Both the position numbers and the translations under genes were made by a program. From assembly GCA_946480925.1 (NCBI GenBank), contig CAMLLU010000091.1:1-18690 (forward strand): DNA of 18,690 nucleotides, read 5' to 3'. The notes beneath the pieces are model-generated. The model saw only the letters and a list, made by a program, of their open reading frames with translations, made no database searches and had not been told where the DNA came from. This document shows, piece after piece, positions 15,186 through 18,690 of this stretch (position 1 is its first letter; the number at the start of each line of letters is the position of its first letter). Origin of the DNA: an uncultured Rivibacter sp. (lineage in GTDB: Bacteria; Pseudomonadota; Gammaproteobacteria; Burkholderiales; Burkholderiaceae).

Positions 15186-16535
15186 TCATGGGCCGGCCCT
15201 CATCCATTCGGGCTCGACCGCGTGCAGTGCCAGCCGGTAGCGGCTGGCGCTCACCTGCGCTTCGGTGTCCGCGACGGCCAGCTCCGCATCCGACAGTTCA
15301 CGGGCTGCGTTCATGACATCCAGCCAGCTTCGTTTGCCGACGGCAAAGAGTCGTTCGTAGGACGCCAACACACGACCTGCGGCAGCCACGTGGAGCAGGC
15401 CATCTTCTCGCCTCATCACTGCGGACCGCAGCTCCTCATATTCGGCACGAATTCTGGACTCCAGATCTGCTCGCGCCGCCTCGAGACTGGCACGCAGTGC
15501 GTCAACCTGGGCATGCGCCGCACGTGCCGAGGCCAGCGAAGAGAACCCTGCGCCGGGGTTGAACTGCAATTGCAGACCCACCGAGGTCGAGCTCTGCGTG
15601 TTGGGGACTCCGCGTTGCAGGTGGCGCTGCGCGACGAGCGCGACCGTCGGCCACCGCTGCGCGGCCTTTGCGCTCACTTCGCCTTGCGCAGCCCGCACGT
15701 CCTGAGCGATGCGACGCAGCACCGGGCTGAGCTGCTGACTGCGATTCAGCACGTCGCCAAGGTTGGGCACCTCGGGCGAGTAGGCATCGCGGACCACCGC
15801 CTCCGGGGGCAAGTCAACGCTCGCGAGCACGGCGAGTTGGCTGCGCGCGACACGCTCGTTCGAACAGGCCAACCTCAGTTGACCGGTGGCCAAGGCGTGG
15901 CGAGCTTGCAGCAACTCCAGCTCTCCGGAGGCCGAGGCCCCACTCTGCACGCGACGTTGCATGCTCTCGCGATATCGCTCCAGTCGCGCTAGAAAGCGAT
16001 GCAACGCGGCAGCGCGCCCTTGAGCCTGCGCGAATCCCTGGTAAGCGTTGACCACTGCAAAGCCCACGCTTTGCACAGACTCGGTGACGGCGTGATTGGC
16101 AGCCTGGGTTCGTGCTTCGGCAGCGTCGACGAGCGCGCCGATCCGACCACCAGTCCACAGGGACTGCTCCAAGCTCAGGACAGTGGTACGCCCACCGCCA
16201 ACGCCTGGAGATGTCTGCGCAGACGGTGAAGGCCAGTTCTGGAGTTGGGCTGCATCCCACTCCGCCTGGGCCGCTTGAACACCGGCCCGCTTGGCCGTCA
16301 CGCTCGCGTGGCTCGCGGCGGCGAGCCGGGCAAGAGCGTCCAGGCCGTGTGCAGCGACTGAGCCCGTCGTACGCCCCGTGTCCGTCGCATCGCAAGGCAC
16401 GGTCGTGAGCTCGCGATCAGGCACTGCCGATGACGGTTCCAAATCGGCCGCCCCGTCCGCTGAGACGGCCACGGCCGGGTTCAGAGCCAGCAGCGCCAGC
16501 GCAGCGATGCTGGCGAGGAACCGGTTTGCTGACAT
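15186..16535 (-). CDS. TolC-family outer-membrane efflux protein of a type I secretion system
   Basis: The ATG at 16535 gives 449 residues and begins a clear signal peptide (MSANRFLASIAALALLALNP, cleavage probably near the AVAVSA segment). A TTG nine codons upstream is less likely because it would place a polar stretch before the signal. The mature part has two helical hairpin repeats: the first contains LSLEQSLWTGGRIGALVDAA and the second QLQFNPGAGFSSLASARAAH. The C-terminal part has VGKRSWLDVMNAARELSDAE followed by an alanine-rich helix, typical of TolC/LapE proteins. It would form the trimeric outer-membrane channel and periplasmic tunnel. It follows the repeat-protein gene by 27 bases and precedes the transporter by one base, so all belong to one operon. 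Confidence 0.9.
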   Translation of the reverse strand: MSANRFLASIAALALLALNPAVAVSADGAADLEPSSAVPDRELTTVPCDATDTGRTTGSVAAHGLDALARLAAASHASVTAKRAGVQAAQAEWDAAQLQNWPSPSAQTSPGVGGGRTTVLSLEQSLWTGGRIGALVDAAEARTQAANHAVTESVQSVGFAVVNAYQGFAQAQGRAAALHRFLARLERYRESMQRRVQSGASASGELELLQARHALATGQLRLACSNERVARSQLAVLASVDLPPEAVVRDAYSPEVPNLGDVLNRSQQLSPVLRRIAQDVRAAQGEVSAKAAQRWPTVALVAQRHLQRGVPNTQSSTSVGLQLQFNPGAGFSSLASARAAHAQVDALRASLEAARADLESRIRAEYEELRSAVMRREDGLLHVAAAGRVLASYERLFAVGKRSWLDVMNAARELSDAELAVADTEAQVSASRYRLALHAVEPEWMRAGP

Positions 16536-16562
16536 GTGACCTGAGCGCAGCGGCTGCAGCAA

Positions 16563-18690
16563 TCAGGACGGGATCACCTGCGTAGCGTTCGCGAAAGCCT
16601 GCACCTGATTCACCTGTTCGAACGCAAGCGCGGGACTCTCGCCATGCACAGCTTCATGCGGGACGTCGGCCAGCATGACGTCTCGCACGCTGCCGACTTG
16701 TTCGACGGCCCCAGGCTTGACAAAGCCAGCGTTCCGCACCGAATTCACCAGTGCCTGAAGCTCGGCCAAGGTATCGACGGCACTGCCGTCGTCGGCTGTG
16801 GCCTGAATCGAGTTGGCCACCACTGCCAGGTTGGTCGTCGTAGCACCCGTGATGCCCAGCGAGGAAAGGTCGTTCAACGTGAGGGCGGCAACCGGTGCGC
16901 CGGAAGCGACGTCCATCACATGATCCACCGCCGCGGCCAGCGAGTTGAGTTCGGGTGGCGTATCGACCTGGGTGGTGGTTTTGGTCGGCAGCACATCAGA
17001 GAGCAGCCGCGCAGCCGACGTGTGCAGGGCATCTGTGGCGTTGCCTGCGTGCCCCGAGATCCCCAGCGCAACGTAGTCGGCTGCCGCAGGGTTGATGGCG
17101 GTATTGCCATCTGCGGCCACGCCATTGGCCTCGTTCAATACCCTGAACAACGCAGCACCCACCTGCTGGATCTCGCCCAGGGTGTCCAGATTGGCGTCCG
17201 TCAGGTTGTCAACGAAACTGTTGAGGGTCGCCACGTCGGAAGCCGACAAAGGCACGGCCACACCCGCCACGTCATCGCGCCGAACGCCGATGCGTGCGTA
17301 GTCCTCGGCGGTGGGCAGGGCAGCAGTCTTCGTCACCGCAGAGTCACTGGCCCAGACGCGCAGCACTTGAAGGCTCACCAGCGTCTGGAGCTCGGCCAGG
17401 GTGTCCACGTCGGCGGGCTCGGAGTCCCGGACCGCAACGCTGAGCAGGTCGGCCACGGCCTGGTTGTTGGCCCCGGTTGACGAAAAGCCGCTCAAGCCGA
17501 GTCTGCTCAGTTCGACCGCGCTCAGCGTCATGGCGGTGTCGCCACTGGGGCGTGCGGCGATGACAGCCACCTTGTCCAGCGTGGCTGCAATGGCATTGAT
17601 CTCTGCGACCGTGTCTACGTCGGCACGCTGCAGTCCACCCACCACGTCCACGAGCATCGTGAGCGCAGATGTAGAGGTGGCCGCTTGACCGACGTTGGAC
17701 CCGATTGCCGTGAAGTCGGCTGCCGTCGGGTTGCCGGTCACATCGGCATCAGGCGTGCTGCCATTGGCTTCAGTCAGGATCTTGTCGTAGGCAGCCATCA
17801 GGGTCTGCAACTGGGCAACGCTGGACACGTCGGAGCCATCGTCGCTCGTGGCACCAATGGCCGAGACGATGGCCGTCAGGTTGTCCTTGGCGTGAACCGC
17901 ATCCAGTTGCTGCTGACTGAAACCCATCAGCAGCAAGTCATCCGTGGTGAGTGCAGACGCAGGCGTCACGCCAGCTGCGATCGTCATCACCTTGTTCACG
18001 GCCGCGACGATGGCCCGCAGCTCGGTCACAGAGTCGCCGCTCTCGCTGACGAGCCCTTTGATCACATCGTTCAGCAGGGCCAGCGCGTTGGCATTGGTCT
18101 GCTGCGAGCCCAGAAGCACGCCCAGGTTCTGATAGTCGTCCGCAGTCGGATCAGCATCAGGGGTCGCATCGGCGGCAGAGCCGTTGGCTTCGCCGAGGAT
18201 CCGATTGAATGAATCCGCTACCCGCTGAACGTTCTGCTGAGCAGACATGTCCAGGGGCGTGGTGGTGAGGGCGGAGTTGACCGCAGCCACGTTGTTGGCA
18301 TCCACCCCTTGAATACCTGCATTGGCATAGTCGCTGACCGTGGGCGTGGCCGCATTGGGTGTGCGATTGGCGAATGCCTTGATCTTGTCAAAGGCCGTCG
18401 GCTCGCTGGTTTCCGATTTGTCACCCCCGCCAGCAGCAGCGGCGCCCGCTACCAGCGCAAGGGTTCCCGCCCCGAGCCACAGCCAGCCCTTTTCTCCATC
18501 GAACCACCCGTCGCCCGGGGGCGTGGACAGCCCTGCTACGGACTCCTGGCCATCCACCATGGAGGCGGCGCTGATGCCGTTGGCCAGCGAAGACGAAGAC
18601 CAACCTGTGTTGTCGTAGACCCGCCACTCTCCGGCGGAGCTTCGGCCCATCACCGCGACGTCTTGCGCGTCGAAGTAGCCCTTGATCACG
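16563..18690 (-). CDS. Repeat-containing probable type I secretion substrate or adhesin (5' partial)
   Basis: The frame is open to the window edge and 708 residues are visible; the true start probably lies outside, since the first visible residues (IKGYFDAQDVAVMG) look internal to an N-terminal domain. Residues 1-65 resemble the prefix region of large surface proteins and are followed by a Gly/Ala-rich hydrophobic segment (about 69-89, LWLGAGTLALVAGAAAAGGG). From about residue 98 to 655 the protein consists of degenerate repeats of about 70 residues, rich in Ala, Asp, Thr and Val. The last 50 residues differ from the repeats and may carry the secretion signal. No RTX glycine-rich nonapeptides and no cysteines are visible. 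It is followed directly by TolC-, ABC- and HlyD-type genes, so it is the likely exported substrate; surface adhesin or matrix protein is an inference from repeat type and context. Confidence 0.7.
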   Translation of the reverse strand, partial: VIKGYFDAQDVAVMGRSSAGEWRVYDNTGWSSSSLANGISAASMVDGQESVAGLSTPPGDGWFDGEKGWLWLGAGTLALVAGAAAAGGGDKSETSEPTAFDKIKAFANRTPNAATPTVSDYANAGIQGVDANNVAAVNSALTTTPLDMSAQQNVQRVADSFNRILGEANGSAADATPDADPTADDYQNLGVLLGSQQTNANALALLNDVIKGLVSESGDSVTELRAIVAAVNKVMTIAAGVTPASALTTDDLLLMGFSQQQLDAVHAKDNLTAIVSAIGATSDDGSDVSSVAQLQTLMAAYDKILTEANGSTPDADVTGNPTAADFTAIGSNVGQAATSTSALTMLVDVVGGLQRADVDTVAEINAIAATLDKVAVIAARPSGDTAMTLSAVELSRLGLSGFSSTGANNQAVADLLSVAVRDSEPADVDTLAELQTLVSLQVLRVWASDSAVTKTAALPTAEDYARIGVRRDDVAGVAVPLSASDVATLNSFVDNLTDANLDTLGEIQQVGAALFRVLNEANGVAADGNTAINPAAADYVALGISGHAGNATDALHTSAARLLSDVLPTKTTTQVDTPPELNSLAAAVDHVMDVASGAPVAALTLNDLSSLGITGATTTNLAVVANSIQATADDGSAVDTLAELQALVNSVRNAGFVKPGAVEQVGSVRDVMLADVPHEAVHGESPALAFEQVNQVQAFANATQVIPS
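16725..18398 (-). repeat. About eight degenerate 70-residue (210-bp) protein repeats
   Basis: Conserved helix starts of the form (E/Q)(L/I)xx(L/I/V) occur at visible residues 153, 223, 293, 363, 433, 506, 580 and 643. The first four spacings are exactly 70 residues, the rest 73, 74 and 63. Two unit types are seen: one has EANGxxxDxxxxxxPTAxDY followed by a Leu-Gly or Ile-Gly step, the other has a shorter AxxxALTxxDLxxLG core. A shorter degenerate unit precedes the first anchor. The units are diverged enough that recent DNA duplication is unlikely. Confidence 0.8.

Noticed and set aside
16725..18398. Possible CRISPR or DNA satellite array because of 210-bp periodicity
   Set aside because: The repeats are diverged at DNA level, lie within one open frame and are conserved as protein motifs; there are no short identical repeats with unique spacers.

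Overview
The window looks like chromosomal DNA of a high-GC betaproteobacterium, most likely Burkholderiales and perhaps Comamonadaceae. This is inferred from the uniformly GC-rich coding sequence, the style of the small conserved proteins on the left and the form of the type I secretion operon; no rRNA or marker gene is present to confirm it.

Region 1 (about 1-3300) is sparse. It holds a small putative membrane protein, a cation/proton antiporter gene on the minus strand that has lost its central part in frame (a likely pseudogene), three small proteins of unknown function, and about 770 bases (2522-3294) with no convincing gene.

Region 2 (about 3250-3640) is a recombination-site-like segment. 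A 47-bp 3' fragment of a tRNA-Asp gene, with no 5' half, sits in the middle. It is flanked by a perfect 13-bp-stem hairpin, by paired GTTTACCCC repeats on both sides (12-bp spacing in each pair, pairs 252 bp apart), and by GCGAAC/GTTCGC hexamers phased at exactly 10 bp. This resembles the attachment region of a tRNA-targeting integrative element; arm-like repeats on both sides suggest an attP-like junction, possibly between tandem elements. No integrase gene lies in the window.

Region 3 (3645-11772, plus strand) is a defence cargo block. An excisionase-type HTH antitoxin gene overlaps a PIN-domain toxin gene by 4 bp. After 62 bp comes a complete, apparently intact Wadjet anti-plasmid operon jetA-jetB-jetC-jetD, with 4-bp overlaps or a 2-bp gap between genes. 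By homology, JetABC form an SMC/condensin-like complex that handles DNA loops and JetD is a Toprim nuclease that cuts small circular DNA.

Region 4 (11796-18690, minus strand, convergent with jetD across 23 bp) is a type I secretion operon. In transcription order it encodes a repeat protein open at its 5' end, a TolC-family outer-membrane protein, a LapB/HlyB-like ABC transporter and an HlyD-family adaptor. The repeat protein has a Gly/Ala-rich hydrophobic segment followed by about eight degenerate repeats, four successive intervals being exactly 70 residues. It has no RTX nonapeptides and is the probable secreted or surface-retained substrate.

No wholly unknown system can be demonstrated. 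The most interesting items are the toxin-antitoxin/Wadjet pairing beside the tRNA-Asp attachment-like region, the unusual architecture of that region, and the non-RTX 70-residue-repeat substrate encoded with its own secretion machine.
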